DNA of 64,000 nucleotides, from contig NZ_CP150291.1 in the NCBI RefSeq assembly GCF_038051985.1, positions 1,488,001-1,552,000 of the forward strand, given 5' to 3'. This stretch comes from Solibacillus sp. FSL H8-0523. GTDB taxonomy: Bacteria > Bacillota > Bacilli > Bacillales_A > Planococcaceae. The translations under genes were made by a program, and so were the position numbers. The notes under the pieces are model-generated. The model was not told the DNA's origin, did not search any database, and saw only the letters and a list, made by a program, of their open reading frames with translations. Shown here one piece after another: positions 40,311 to 49,133 of the stretch (the first letter of the stretch is position 1; every line of letters starts with the position of its first letter).

Positions 40311-41984
40311 ATGATTGAAACAGTCGCAAATATTATTGGAAGTACACTTGAAGGGGAATTAACAACGTCAGAAATAGCGAGTTTGCTTGAAAAACCGAAG
40401 CATCAGCATTTAGGGGATCTCGCATTCCCATGCTTTACACTCGCAAAAAAATTTAGACAAGCACCACAGCAAATTGCACAATCCATTGCGGAGAAAATCA
40501 ATCATCCATTCATCGAGGATGTTCAAGTAGTAGGTGCCTATATTAATTTCTTTGTCAATCAGGTCGTTGTCACGCAGCAGGTTTTGACGGACATTGTAGG
40601 TAAAGGCGACAACTATGCGCAACTAGAAAAAAACGGTCAGCGTGTTGTCATTGATTTTTCATCACCAAATATTGCGAAGCCGTTTTCGATGGGGCATTTG
40701 CGTTCAACGGTGATCGGTAATGCGCTCGCGAATATTGCACAAAAGAACGGTTATACGACAATTCGTGTCAATCATTTAGGCGATTGGGGAACACAGTTTG
40801 GTAAGCTGATTGTCGCTTACCACATGTGGGGTTCAAAAGAAGCGATTGACAAAGCACCGATTCAAGAGCTGTTAAAATTATATGTAAAGTTTCATGACGA
40901 AGCAGAACAAAATGAAACACTGAATGCAGATGCACGTGCGGCCTTTAAAGCATTGGAGGATGAAGACGCTGAAGCATTAGCGCTATGGGAATGGTTCAAA
41001 AATGCATCGCTTGAAGAGTTCAAAGGAATTTATGAACAGCTTGGTATTACGTTTGATTCGTTTGAAGGTGAGGCTTTCTATAATGACAAAATGCAAGCGG
41101 TGGTGGATGAGCTAATTACGAAACAGTTATTGACTGTGTCAGACGGGGCGAATGTGGTGGAGCTAGAACATATGCCACCATGTCTAATCACGAAGCAGGA
41201 CGGGGCAACACTATATGCGACACGTGATTTAGCGGCTGCCTTTTATCGCCAGCATCACTATACGCCTGAAAAAATCTTCTATGTTGTTGGCAATGAGCAA
41301 AGCCTGCATTTCAAGCAAGTGTTTAACGTGATCGACAAGATGGGCTATCCTTGGGCAAAAGACTTACAGCACATCCCGTTTGGCATGATACTAAAGGATG
41401 GTAAGAAAATGTCTACGCGTAAAGGTAGAGTAATTTTATTAAAAGATGTGCTCGACGAGGCAATTCAAACGGCGAAACAAAATATTCTAGACAAAAATCC
41501 AGCGTTGCCAAATCTTGAAGAAGTCGCACAGCAAGTCGGTGTTGGCGCGGTTATTTTTAATGATTTGAAAAATTTCCGTTTGAATGATATTGAATTTTCG
41601 TTAGAACAAATGATGAATTTTGAAGGTGAAACAGGTCCCTATGTGCAATATACAGTTGCACGTATTTCGTCACTGTTGGAAAAAGCTGCATTCACGCCAA
41701 CTAATGTGGTATTAAAGGAACTAGAGGAGCAGGCTTGGTCAACGATTGTTTGCTTGCAGGACTACCCAAAGGCCCTACAGGAGGCTTATGAACAAGCAGA
41801 TCCATCGATTGTTGCAAAGTATGTACTGCAGCTTGCGAGAGCGTTTAATAAATATTACGGGAACACAAAAATTTTAGTAGAGGATGCGGCAAGGGAGAGT
41901 CGTTTGGTATTGTGCTATAGTGTTACGACTGTGTTGAAGGACGGGCTAAAGTTGTTAGGATTGCAGGCGCCTAGGAATATGTAG
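40311..41984 (+). CDS. argS: Arginyl-tRNA synthetase
   Basis: The 557-residue class I synthetase charges tRNA-Arg with arginine. It has the Add-1 domain (HLGDLAFPCFTLAKKFRQAPQQIA) and the HIGH-like motif SPNIAKPFSMGHLRSTVIGN (about 118-137). KMSKS corresponds to DGKKMSTRKGR (about 363-373). The C-terminal anticodon-binding DALR domain runs from about 440 on (MNFEGETGPYVQYTVARISSL). GGGAGGG precedes the ATG. A T-box leader controls it. The last codons are duplicated 1.8 kb downstream. Confidence 0.97.
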   Translation: MIETVANIIGSTLEGELTTSEIASLLEKPKHQHLGDLAFPCFTLAKKFRQAPQQIAQSIAEKINHPFIEDVQVVGAYINFFVNQVVVTQQVLTDIVGKGDNYAQLEKNGQRVVIDFSSPNIAKPFSMGHLRSTVIGNALANIAQKNGYTTIRVNHLGDWGTQFGKLIVAYHMWGSKEAIDKAPIQELLKLYVKFHDEAEQNETLNADARAAFKALEDEDAEALALWEWFKNASLEEFKGIYEQLGITFDSFEGEAFYNDKMQAVVDELITKQLLTVSDGANVVELEHMPPCLITKQDGATLYATRDLAAAFYRQHHYTPEKIFYVVGNEQSLHFKQVFNVIDKMGYPWAKDLQHIPFGMILKDGKKMSTRKGRVILLKDVLDEAIQTAKQNILDKNPALPNLEEVAQQVGVGAVIFNDLKNFRLNDIEFSLEQMMNFEGETGPYVQYTVARISSLLEKAAFTPTNVVLKELEEQAWSTIVCLQDYPKALQEAYEQADPSIVAKYVLQLARAFNKYYGNTKILVEDAARESRLVLCYSVTTVLKDGLKLLGLQAPRNM

Positions 41985-41990
41985 TTGTAT
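41965..41990 (+). repeat. Direct repeat copy 1 (argS 3' end)
   Basis: These 26 bp (start AGGCGCCTAGGAAT) include the last six argS codons and the stop. They match 43748-43773 in 25 of 26 bases. The pair brackets about 1.76 kb with the DinB, HAD and small membrane-protein genes. Confidence 0.8.
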
Positions 41991-42002
41991 TAGTTTAAAG
42001 GG

Positions 42003-42034
42003 AGCACTTCTCAAGAAGGAGAAGTGCTATTTGT
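42003..42034 (+). terminator. Terminator of argS
   Basis: AGCACTTCTC pairs exactly with GAGAAGTGCT over six bases, followed by ATTTGTT. A shorter version of the same hairpin follows the second repeat copy at 43788. Confidence 0.75.
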
Positions 42035-42059
42035 TAATTCCCTTCAATCTCGGTTAGGT

Positions 42060-42530
42060 TTAATCATAATCTCGAATAATCAAATCAGAGGAAATCGGCT
42101 TAAGCCCAAGCTCTCTAGCCCAAATGGATAATTGTCCAATATGATGAATTTCATGCGTTATCATATGGGCTAGGATCTTTTTTTGAGTAAAGTGTAAAAT
42201 CGTACCATCACGTCGTTTGACTTCAATTATATTATTTTCATATTGTGAAGGTAATTGTTCAATAAAGGATTCAGTATGAAATTTTACAAAATCAGAGTAT
42301 GTGCATATCTCACTTAAGGCGTTAATAGCCGTTCGATTTTCAAAAATGATCGGTTTTTCAACGAGTGAATTTAACCAAAGCAATTCACAGTCAACGATAT
42401 GTATCAAAGTTTCTCGTATGCTTTTCATTCCGCCAATACGCTCTTTATGAAATTCTTCTTCAGATATCGTTTGACACCAATTTAGCCAATCTTCACGCAC
42501 CTGCCAATTATAAAGAAATAAAGATAACAT
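42060..42530 (-). CDS. DinB-family protein
   Basis: The 156-residue protein is a four-helix bundle of the DinB/YfiT kind. Its three metal-ligand histidines fit ETLIHIVDCELLWLNSLV (about 43-60) and AHMITHEIHHIGQLSIWARELGL (about 120-142). Bacillus DinB relatives are metal-dependent transferases acting with bacillithiol or similar thiols. ATG at 42530 follows GAGGTGC; the frame is open further without a site. It is divergent from the HAD gene. Confidence 0.85.
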   Translation of the reverse strand: MLSLFLYNWQVREDWLNWCQTISEEEFHKERIGGMKSIRETLIHIVDCELLWLNSLVEKPIIFENRTAINALSEICTYSDFVKFHTESFIEQLPSQYENNIIEVKRRDGTILHFTQKKILAHMITHEIHHIGQLSIWARELGLKPISSDLIIRDYD

Positions 42531-42596
42531 GTTGCACCTCGTTTTATTAAAATAAAATAGAATAGTAAGAAAATTATAGCTAATTGGAGGGTTCAT

Positions 42597-43370
42597 GTGA
42601 AGCACAAGATAATATTCTTTGACGTAGATGGAACGATTACAAATTATAAGGACGGGACCATTCCCAAAAGTACAAAAACGGCGATTAAACAGCTATTAAA
42701 CAATGGTTTTCAAGTGGTAGCAGCGACTGGAAGGCCACTATCAATGTGTGAAGAAATCGCCAAACTGGGTGTTGAAACATTTATTACAGCTAATGGTGCC
42801 TACGTTACACACCGGGGGACATGCATTCATAAAATTGTATTACCTCGTGAAACGGTTCAATCGTTTAGCACTTTTGCATTACAACAACAAAATGCCCTTA
42901 CTTTTTATTCGGAAAGCTTACATATGAATGAGGTACAAAAGCCTAAGGTATTGCAGGCATTATATGAAACATTGCGTTTAGAGGAATTTCCGCCAATCAA
43001 CAAGGAACTAGATCGTAACGAGACCTATTTGCTCTGTTTGTTTGCTGATGATGTGGAAATTGAAAAATACAATGCCGAATTTCCTACAATCCAGTTTAAA
43101 CGCTGGCATCCGTATATTGTGAATGTACTCGAAGAAGAGGTTTCAAAGTCCGTGGCAATAAAAAAAGTGCTCGATTATTTTGGATTGACTAAGGAAGAGG
43201 CAATCGCTTTTGGTGATGGAGAAAATGATATTGATATGCTGGAACTTGTCGATATCGGAATTGCGATGGGCAATGCAAGTGAAGCATTAAAATCAATCGC
43301 TCATTATGTGACGAAAGATTCAAGTGAGGATGGTATTGCATTGGCGTTAAAGAAGTATGAATTTATTTGA
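42597..43370 (+). CDS. Cof-type HAD phosphatase
   Basis: The 257-residue protein belongs to the Cof subfamily (HAD-IIB): IIFFDVDGTITNYKDGTIPKSTK (motif I, about 4-26), VVAATGRPLSMCEE (II) and AIAFGDGENDIDMLELVDIGIAMGNA (IV, about 200-225), with a lysine near 182. GTG at 42597 follows GGAGGG. Such enzymes dephosphorylate sugar phosphates or flavin precursors. The exact substrate is unknown. Confidence 0.9.
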   Translation: MKHKIIFFDVDGTITNYKDGTIPKSTKTAIKQLLNNGFQVVAATGRPLSMCEEIAKLGVETFITANGAYVTHRGTCIHKIVLPRETVQSFSTFALQQQNALTFYSESLHMNEVQKPKVLQALYETLRLEEFPPINKELDRNETYLLCLFADDVEIEKYNAEFPTIQFKRWHPYIVNVLEEEVSKSVAIKKVLDYFGLTKEEAIAFGDGENDIDMLELVDIGIAMGNASEALKSIAHYVTKDSSEDGIALALKKYEFI

Positions 43371-43508
43371 GTTTTAAATCGATTTGTATAAGGTTCGAGG
43401 CACGTTGCAGGCAGCTTTTGTATTAGGAATGATTATTGGGCTTTTTTGTCGAACCAGATTCTAATGAGCTAATAGATATTGTATACATTATGTAAGGAGA
43501 TGATTTTT

Positions 43509-43718
43509 TTGGTTAGCTTGTTGGAAAACACCTTTCAAATATCAGCGATAATCCTTTTCTTGTGTGCAATCTATTATTATAGACACTTTAAAATAACTAA
43601 GAAAAAACGAACACTAACCGCATTTGAATTTTCAATCTACATTCTAACTAAAATTGCGTTATATCTTTTTGCAGCTAGTTATATGCTTTTATTATTAAAC
43701 GGTAATTTTAGTAGATAA
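43509..43718 (+). CDS. Small two-helix membrane protein
   Basis: The 69-residue product has helices near 10-27 (FQISAIILFLCAIYYYRHF) and 44-64 (ILTKIALYLFAASYMLLLL), with a KITKKKR loop between. TTG at 43509 has AAGGAGATG nine bases ahead; the earlier ATG codons have no usable site. No family is recognised. It lies inside the block bracketed by the argS repeats. Confidence 0.55.
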   Translation: MVSLLENTFQISAIILFLCAIYYYRHFKITKKKRTLTAFEFSIYILTKIALYLFAASYMLLLLNGNFSR

Positions 43719-43747
43719 TATGTAACGGTTGTTTGAATGGCGTGCCT

Positions 43748-43773
43748 AGGCGCCTAGGAATATGGAGTTGTAT
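43748..43773 (+). repeat. Direct repeat copy 2 (argS 3' end duplicate)
   Basis: AGGCGCCTAGGAATATGGAG and the next six bases equal the end of argS except for one base. A hairpin similar to the argS terminator follows, so about 60 bp of the argS tail are duplicated here. Confidence 0.8.
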
Positions 43774-43787
43774 ACATGAATGGAGAT

Positions 43788-43815
43788 AGCACTTCGAAAT
43801 AGGATGAAGTGCTAT
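43788..43815 (+). terminator. Terminator resembling the argS terminator
   Basis: AGCACTTC pairs with GAAGTGCT, followed by ATTTAATTTTG. It is a diverged copy of the hairpin at 42003-42034. Confidence 0.6.
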
Positions 43816-43856
43816 TTAATTTTGTTTAACTAACACGTGCATCGTTTGAGCCGCAT

Positions 43857-44072
43857 TTATTTTTCCAGCTCATCAATCCGCTTCTGTAATTGCGCCACTT
43901 GTTTTTCGAGCGCAGTAATTTGCAGCTGCTCGTTGCTATGTTTCTTGGCATTTTTCTTATAGGTCATATAAAAGATGATAGCTAACGCAACTGGAATAAC
44001 GACAAATAAGCCCGCTATAATCAGTGTGGCGAAAAGATCGCCTAAATTAACCTGTGTAGCACCTGAAGACAT
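43857..44072 (-). CDS. Small membrane protein with coiled coil
   Basis: The 71-residue protein has one membrane helix (LFATLIIAGLFVVIPVALAIIFY, about 13-35). A C-terminal coiled coil follows: HSNEQLQITALEKQVAQLQK, ending RIDELEK. GGAGG precedes the ATG. No family is recognised. The layout fits small structural membrane proteins of Bacillales. Confidence 0.65.
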   Translation of the reverse strand: MSSGATQVNLGDLFATLIIAGLFVVIPVALAIIFYMTYKKNAKKHSNEQLQITALEKQVAQLQKRIDELEK

Positions 44073-44202
44073 CGTTTGTTCCTCCGTTTCAATGAGCGTG
44101 CGAACTTGCTCTAATCTATTTTTTCTGAATATACTAATAGTATGGGGGATTCACACTCATTTTTCTAGCGTCTTTTCACGTAAATTTAGAAAGGTAGATG
44201 AC

Positions 44203-44283
44203 ATGAACAGTACAACATATTTAGCAAGTAATTTTCCAGTGGATTATGATCTGGATGCGATTACTCGGGTTTTTGAGCAATGA
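44203..44283 (+). CDS. Possible 26-residue peptide
   Basis: An ATG at 44203 with GAAAGGTAG upstream opens a short frame, MNSTTYLASNFPVDYD then LDAITRVFEQ. It may be a small peptide or the trace of a longer gene. No match is recognised and it could be chance. Confidence 0.3.
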   Translation: MNSTTYLASNFPVDYDLDAITRVFEQ

Positions 44284-44364
44284 ATCCACCTGTAAATCAA
44301 AATACTTCCTAAATTTTTGTAACGAATTGTTTACATAAGAGTCTAATGAGTAGGAGGTGTTTGG

Positions 44365-45081
44365 ATGAAAGCTATGAAAAGTCTCGTCTTGATGATCATG
44401 TGCTCGATGCTGTTAGCTTCGTGCAATAGGATCAATCCCCTTAACGATTGTCCGCCGAATACAATTATTGAATGGGTGGATCTACTCATGATTGGTGATA
44501 TAAAGTACGAACATCATTTTCCAGAACCAGCGCACGAAAATATGCCGATAACGATTGAAAAGGGCAAAGAGCTTGGGAAAGTGACCTACAGAATGGCCGA
44601 CAGTGCATGCTCTAACCACAAGATGCAAAATGGTCATGCAGCATTTTTAACTGAAGGCACAAGCATTTATGAAATCAAAGGCTATCCGAGCGCGTTGATG
44701 GTAGTGGCAGATGATGTTGTCTATGTAGCGAGCGAAAATAAACAGGCAAAAACGGCTGGAGACCTGTACCCGATCGATCAGTTGGTAAAGAATATTCATA
44801 TTGAAAGTACCGAAGATGGAACGCGTATGCATACATTTTCACAGGCCTCAGTGGATCAATTTATCGCCGCATTTACTAAACTGAAATTACAGGATGTACA
44901 GTCATTAAATAAAGCAGGTAAGCTCGACGGTACGCGTATATTTTTAGACATTGAACTAAATAACGGTGTGTCGTTTAGACAACTGTATTGGATGGATTCG
45001 AATGTATTCCATGACGGCGCTATAGGAAACGATGAAATCAAGGCCATTATTAACGATGAGTTATTCCAAATGAAAAAATGA
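44365..45081 (+). CDS. Hypothetical lipoprotein
   Basis: The 238-residue protein has a lipoprotein signal, KSLVLMIMCSMLLASC, with the lipobox LLASC placing the lipidated cysteine at residue 20. The mature part is hydrophilic, with HFPEPAHENMPITIEKGKELGKVTYRMADSACSNHKMQNGHAAFL and a later YWMDSNVFHDGAIGNDEI. AGGAGGTG precedes the ATG. Domain not recognised. It would sit on the outer face of the membrane. Confidence 0.8.
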   Translation: MKAMKSLVLMIMCSMLLASCNRINPLNDCPPNTIIEWVDLLMIGDIKYEHHFPEPAHENMPITIEKGKELGKVTYRMADSACSNHKMQNGHAAFLTEGTSIYEIKGYPSALMVVADDVVYVASENKQAKTAGDLYPIDQLVKNIHIESTEDGTRMHTFSQASVDQFIAAFTKLKLQDVQSLNKAGKLDGTRIFLDIELNNGVSFRQLYWMDSNVFHDGAIGNDEIKAIINDELFQMKK

Positions 45082-45247
45082 TGAACCCACGATTCATAAC
45101 ACATTTTGGTTAACATTTTCTTTCATGTTAATTGTGTGGAGCATTGTGGTTTCGTCGTTGTTGGATGGGGAATATGAATTTTTGGACCAGGTTGAATCTA
45201 TAAGATGAATAGCACCATAAATCTAATAGTTGAAGGGACTTATTTAT

Positions 45248-45865
45248 TTGGACAAATATAATCACTTGATTCATCAAATTCAAAGGGGTTACCAAAAACA
45301 TATTAAAACAAGACCCTATATCGTTGCGCTAGATGGGCTATCGGGAGCTGGAAAAACGACACTTGTAAAACATCTGAATGACAATCTTAATAATATCGTA
45401 ATCATTCATATTGATGATCATATTGTTGAAAGATCCAAACGGTATAATACAGGACACGAAGAATGGTTTGAATACTATCAATTGCAGTGGGATGTCCAAT
45501 TTTTAAAAGAACAGTTATATCAAAAATTACAACAAAATGCATCACTTTTAAATTTGCCCTTTTATCAAAAAGAACAGGATACACATATCAATAAAACAGT
45601 ACACGTATCAACAAACAACATCGTAATTATCGAAGGTATCTTTCTTTTACGGGACGAATGGCGAAATTTTTATGATTACATTATTTTCTTAGATTGTCCA
45701 AAAGAACTAAGATATGAACGTGTACTTCAACGTGATACATATATTGGGGATGTAGAAGCAAGGTTTGAGAAATATAACAATAGATATTGGGTGGCAGAAG
45801 AATACTATTTGAAAATGCAACAACCCTATGAACTTGCTCATACGATTCAATATTCTAAAAAATAA
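45248..45865 (+). CDS. P-loop kinase (uridine-kinase-like)
   Basis: The 205-residue protein has the P-loop GLSGAGKTTLVKHL (about 30-43). IIHIDDHIVERSKRYNTGHEEWFEYYQLQWD follows, as in uridine kinase or phosphoribulokinase-like proteins, and later VIIEGIFLLRDEW (Walker B-like). DCPKELRYERVLQRDTYIG is the lid. TTG at 45248 is chosen, with GAAGGG at ten bases. Substrate likely a nucleoside or small sugar alcohol; not certain. Confidence 0.85.
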   Translation: MDKYNHLIHQIQRGYQKHIKTRPYIVALDGLSGAGKTTLVKHLNDNLNNIVIIHIDDHIVERSKRYNTGHEEWFEYYQLQWDVQFLKEQLYQKLQQNASLLNLPFYQKEQDTHINKTVHVSTNNIVIIEGIFLLRDEWRNFYDYIIFLDCPKELRYERVLQRDTYIGDVEARFEKYNNRYWVAEEYYLKMQQPYELAHTIQYSKK

Positions 45866-46042
45866 TAAAATGGAAGTAAGTTTTGACTGAGTGCGCCCTG
45901 GATAAAAATATCGATTTCATAGTTCATAAAAACCTCCTAAAAGGTGAAAATATAAATTTTTTAATTCACTTTTTTTTCCTCTTTTATTATTTTAAGCTAA
46001 TAATACCGAACTTGAAAATCAAGCATAGAAGGGTGTCATCTA

Positions 46043-46834
46043 ATGGAAAATATAATTGAAAAAGCGTCAATTATAGCTAAAGAGGCTGTCATTGAAGCGG
46101 GTAATTTAGCAAAAAGTAAATTTGGACAAACGTACGAAGTTGATTATAAAGGTGTTAACGAAGATTTGGTTACAGAAATAGATATAATGGCTGAGGCAAT
46201 AATCGTGAGTGCTATTAATAAACATTTTCCTACACATAAAATTCAAAGCGAAGAAATGGGGGCCAATGGTAAAGATAGTGATTGGCTTTGGCAAATAGAT
46301 CCACTAGATGGAACAAATAATTTTGCAATAGGGCTCCCTGTTTTTTCTTCTTCAATAGTATTGCTACATAAAAATATTCCGGTATTGGCGGTTATTTATG
46401 AGCCAATGATTAATAGACTCTTTTTCTCTACTCTAAATGGAGGCACCTATTGTAATGACAAATCTATAAAGATGAAAGACAATGAGAAATCTAAAAAATT
46501 GAGCGTTGGATGGATTCAAGGTCATGAAGTTCAAAACGATAAAAAAGCATTAAATTTGAGACAATATATAGACTTAAATTGCAAGCGGATGATACGACTT
46601 TGGGCACCAACAATACAATGGTGTATGTTAGCTAACGGAGATTTAGATGGGATTATTTTATACAATTCACCTGGAGAGGATTTATTACCAGGAATCCTTA
46701 TGGTAAAGGAAGCTGGAGGAATAGTAATTGATTACGAGGGAAATGATGCTACTGGTTTAGAGGAATTCCCATATTTAATTGCTTGTCATCCAAATAAGAA
46801 AGAAATTTTGATGGATTTAGTTAATGAAGGATAA
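46043..46834 (+). CDS. Inositol-monophosphatase-family protein
   Basis: The 263-residue protein has the two Mg-binding motifs of the family: EEMGANG (about 71) and WQIDPLDGTNNFAIGLPVFS (about 83-102). The C-terminal motif is PGEDLLPGILMVKEAGG (about 213-229), where WD is replaced by ED. Most relatives dephosphorylate inositol phosphates or 3'-phosphoadenosine. The usual WD-x-AAG is altered here, which may change specificity. GAAGGGTG precedes the ATG. Confidence 0.88.
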   Translation: MENIIEKASIIAKEAVIEAGNLAKSKFGQTYEVDYKGVNEDLVTEIDIMAEAIIVSAINKHFPTHKIQSEEMGANGKDSDWLWQIDPLDGTNNFAIGLPVFSSSIVLLHKNIPVLAVIYEPMINRLFFSTLNGGTYCNDKSIKMKDNEKSKKLSVGWIQGHEVQNDKKALNLRQYIDLNCKRMIRLWAPTIQWCMLANGDLDGIILYNSPGEDLLPGILMVKEAGGIVIDYEGNDATGLEEFPYLIACHPNKKEILMDLVNEG

Positions 46835-46930
46835 AAAAAAGAATCGATCGGCGGGTGGAATTAGTCTGAATGCTAATTTAATGATGATGAGTACGAATGC
46901 AATAACCGCAGCGTCCTTTACATTTTTCAT
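46817..46930 (-). CDS. Very small membrane protein (37 aa)
   Basis: ATG at 46930 follows GAGAGG. The product is KNVKDAAVIAFVLIIIKLAF and a basic-aromatic tail, RLIPPADRFFFLSFIN; one membrane helix covers residues 8-22. Its end overlaps the end of the inositol-monophosphatase gene on the other strand. Small proteins of this kind are often missed. Function unknown. Confidence 0.45.
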   Translation of the reverse strand: MKNVKDAAVIAFVLIIIKLAFRLIPPADRFFFLSFIN

Positions 46931-47017
46931 TGACGTGCCTCTCTTCGTATGAAATTTCCTCACTAAAGAATCGGAATATCCATTTTCCAAATAGTAATCT
47001 ACTATATTAAAGTATAG

Positions 47018-47055
47018 AGCCCACCAGCAATGTGACAAAGCTAGTGGGTTTATTG
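47018..47055. terminator. Terminator upstream of a GNAT 3' end
   Basis: AGCCCACCAGC pairs with GCTAGTGGGTT with one mismatch, followed by TATTG. It lies just after the minus-strand GNAT gene (ends 47064). Confidence 0.55.
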
Positions 47056-47063
47056 TATAACGA

Positions 47064-47615
47064 TTATTTCACGTATTCTTCTCGTAAAATGGAACAATGA
47101 ACGGTATCTGTTAACACACCATTCACCATTCTATTTTTTCGGAGCACACCGTCGCGTTGCATACCCGCACGTGTTAATAATTTCCCTGATGCCTCGTTGC
47201 GAACATCGAATTCTGCATAAGCTCTAGCTAGCTGAACCTTGTTAAAAATAATGTCTAAAACTAAATCGATAGCCTCTGACATATAGCCATTTCCCCAATA
47301 TTCTCGCGTTAACGTGTAACCTAACTCTGCGTTTTGATCGTATTCCTTTATACGGAACTCGAAAGTACCAATCATTTTCTTCGTATCATTTAATTCCACT
47401 GCATATTTGCAATATGGTTCTTGTAAATAATAATTCGTCAGTAATCTTTCTGTTTGGTCAATATCTTTATGTGCGGCATAAAGATAACGTGTCGCTTCCT
47501 CATCTGCTGTGAATTCAAATAAATCTTTTAAATCCTCCATTCTAAATGGGCGTAATGTAATTCTTTTGCCATGTAGCGTTCTATATTGTTCGGGAATATT
47601 TGCTGTATCATCCAT
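47064..47615 (-). CDS. RimJ/RimL-type GNAT acetyltransferase
   Basis: The 183-residue protein has the opening ITLRPFRMEDLKDLFEFTADEEATRYL and the CoA motif ELGYTLTREYWGNGYMSEAI (about 95-114), followed by VRNEASGKLLTRAGMQRDGVLRKN. That is the pattern of protein- or antibiotic-acetylating RimJ/RimL relatives. Upstream, GGAGAATG sits 12 bases before the ATG, rather far. Substrate unknown. Confidence 0.87.
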   Translation of the reverse strand: MDDTANIPEQYRTLHGKRITLRPFRMEDLKDLFEFTADEEATRYLYAAHKDIDQTERLLTNYYLQEPYCKYAVELNDTKKMIGTFEFRIKEYDQNAELGYTLTREYWGNGYMSEAIDLVLDIIFNKVQLARAYAEFDVRNEASGKLLTRAGMQRDGVLRKNRMVNGVLTDTVHCSILREEYVK

Positions 47616-47864
47616 TGTCTAAGTCATTCTCCATTTCTAGATTGTTTTAATTGTGGAATAATATTAATATTCCTAATTTTAGCATAATGTTTTTTCGCCG
47701 TCCGAAAAATTTTATATATTTTAGAAATGAAGAGGGTTCATAAATGGTATTAAAATTAATGTATCATCTATATCACTATTTCAAAATAAAGGAAAACAAA
47801 GCGTGCAAGACGAATAAGAAATAACATGAGTACCAATGTTTATTCGATTCGGAGGAGAAGAAAC

Positions 47865-48314
47865 ATGAGCTATATTGAAAATCTACGAAAAGTTGTTGGT
47901 AACGAACCATTAATTTTAGTCGGCGTTGCGGTTGCAGTCATAAACGACAACGGCCAAATTCTATTACAAAAACGTCAGGACGGGATTTGGGGTGTTCCGG
48001 GTGGCTTTATGGAACTAGGGGAATCGACAGAAGAAGCCGGTAGAAGAGAAGTGTTAGAAGAAACCGGACTTGAAATTGGAAAGCTTGATTTAGTCGGTGT
48101 GTTTTCAGGCAAGCAGCATTTTGTGAGGCTACCAAACGGTGATGAATTTTATCCTGTGACTGTTGCTTATATGGCAAAAGATATTATAGGTGGTGTCCTT
48201 CAAGCAGACGGCCAAGAAACGACGGAAGCCAAGTTTTTTAACTTGAATGAATTACCGGAACAACTAAATCCTTTGATTAAAAACATAGTTCAACAATATG
48301 CGCCGACGATTTAA
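47865..48314 (+). CDS. Nudix hydrolase
   Basis: The 149-residue protein has a full Nudix box, GGFMELGESTEEAGRREVLEETGLEIG (about 45-70). All catalytic glutamates are present. It hydrolyses a nucleoside diphosphate linked to a second group. ATG at 47865 follows GGAGGAG; the frame is open 13 codons further. A hydrolase gene follows after 23 bp and is probably cotranscribed. Substrate unknown. Confidence 0.9.
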   Translation: MSYIENLRKVVGNEPLILVGVAVAVINDNGQILLQKRQDGIWGVPGGFMELGESTEEAGRREVLEETGLEIGKLDLVGVFSGKQHFVRLPNGDEFYPVTVAYMAKDIIGGVLQADGQETTEAKFFNLNELPEQLNPLIKNIVQQYAPTI

Positions 48315-48337
48315 ATGTAACGGATTGGAGGTATGTG

Positions 48338-49072
48338 ATGATTCATTTTGACGAATACGGGGACCGTAATAACCCGACGATTTTGTTACTGCACGGAGCA
48401 ACGGCTGTCGATACGTTTACGCAGCAATATCAAGCCTTACATAACTATCATCTTATTGTGCCACATTTGTATGGCGCGGGTGAATCTGTCACAATTTCAT
48501 ACGAGCCGAACAAGTTGACCAAAGAAATTGTTGCACTCATTCAGTTATTGAATAAGCCACAAATTATCATAATGGGCCATTCGATTGGGGCGCAGCTTGC
48601 AGTCATGCTGGTTGCTAAACATCCTGATTTGTTTTCGCGTGCCATATTTTTAAGTGCATGGGTTCTTCCAAATGAAAAGTCAATCCGAATGTACTGTAAA
48701 ACCGCGCCTTTAACCGTGAAATTATTACGCTATAATTGGATTGTGAATATGCAAGCGAAGTATTGGCATTACACAAAGCAGCAGGCACAGTACATGGCGG
48801 ATTACGCTCAAAAATTAACTGTGGAAAACTATCAAGCCTTTTTCAAACAAACAGTGAATATAAAGGACTTTCCAGAATATGAGGATGTAAATATTCCGAT
48901 GCTCGCGATTTGTGGTCAGCGTGAAAGTAAGGATATTAAAAATTCACTTGCATTACTAGCTCAAAATCCTTCATGCCAGACCATGATTTTATCAAGAGCG
49001 GGGCATGATTTTCCGATGCGCTGTGCAGGTGAATTGAATGCGATTTTAAAAACTTTTTTAATCAACGCTTAA
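48338..49072 (+). CDS. Alpha/beta-hydrolase
   Basis: The 244-residue protein has the oxyanion motif LLHGATAVDTF (about 17-27) and the nucleophile elbow GHSIGAQLA (about 87-95). The acid is in the loop near LAICGQRESKDIKN and the histidine in SRAGHDFPMR. This is the standard alpha/beta-hydrolase triad. GGAGGTATG precedes the ATG at 48338. It is the second gene after the Nudix hydrolase. Substrate unknown. Confidence 0.88.
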   Translation: MIHFDEYGDRNNPTILLLHGATAVDTFTQQYQALHNYHLIVPHLYGAGESVTISYEPNKLTKEIVALIQLLNKPQIIIMGHSIGAQLAVMLVAKHPDLFSRAIFLSAWVLPNEKSIRMYCKTAPLTVKLLRYNWIVNMQAKYWHYTKQQAQYMADYAQKLTVENYQAFFKQTVNIKDFPEYEDVNIPMLAICGQRESKDIKNSLALLAQNPSCQTMILSRAGHDFPMRCAGELNAILKTFLINA

Positions 49073-49133
49073 ACTAACACACCTAAAGAGTTTACAAAAT
49101 AGAGGGAAATCAAATAAGGAGGGGAATACTTCT

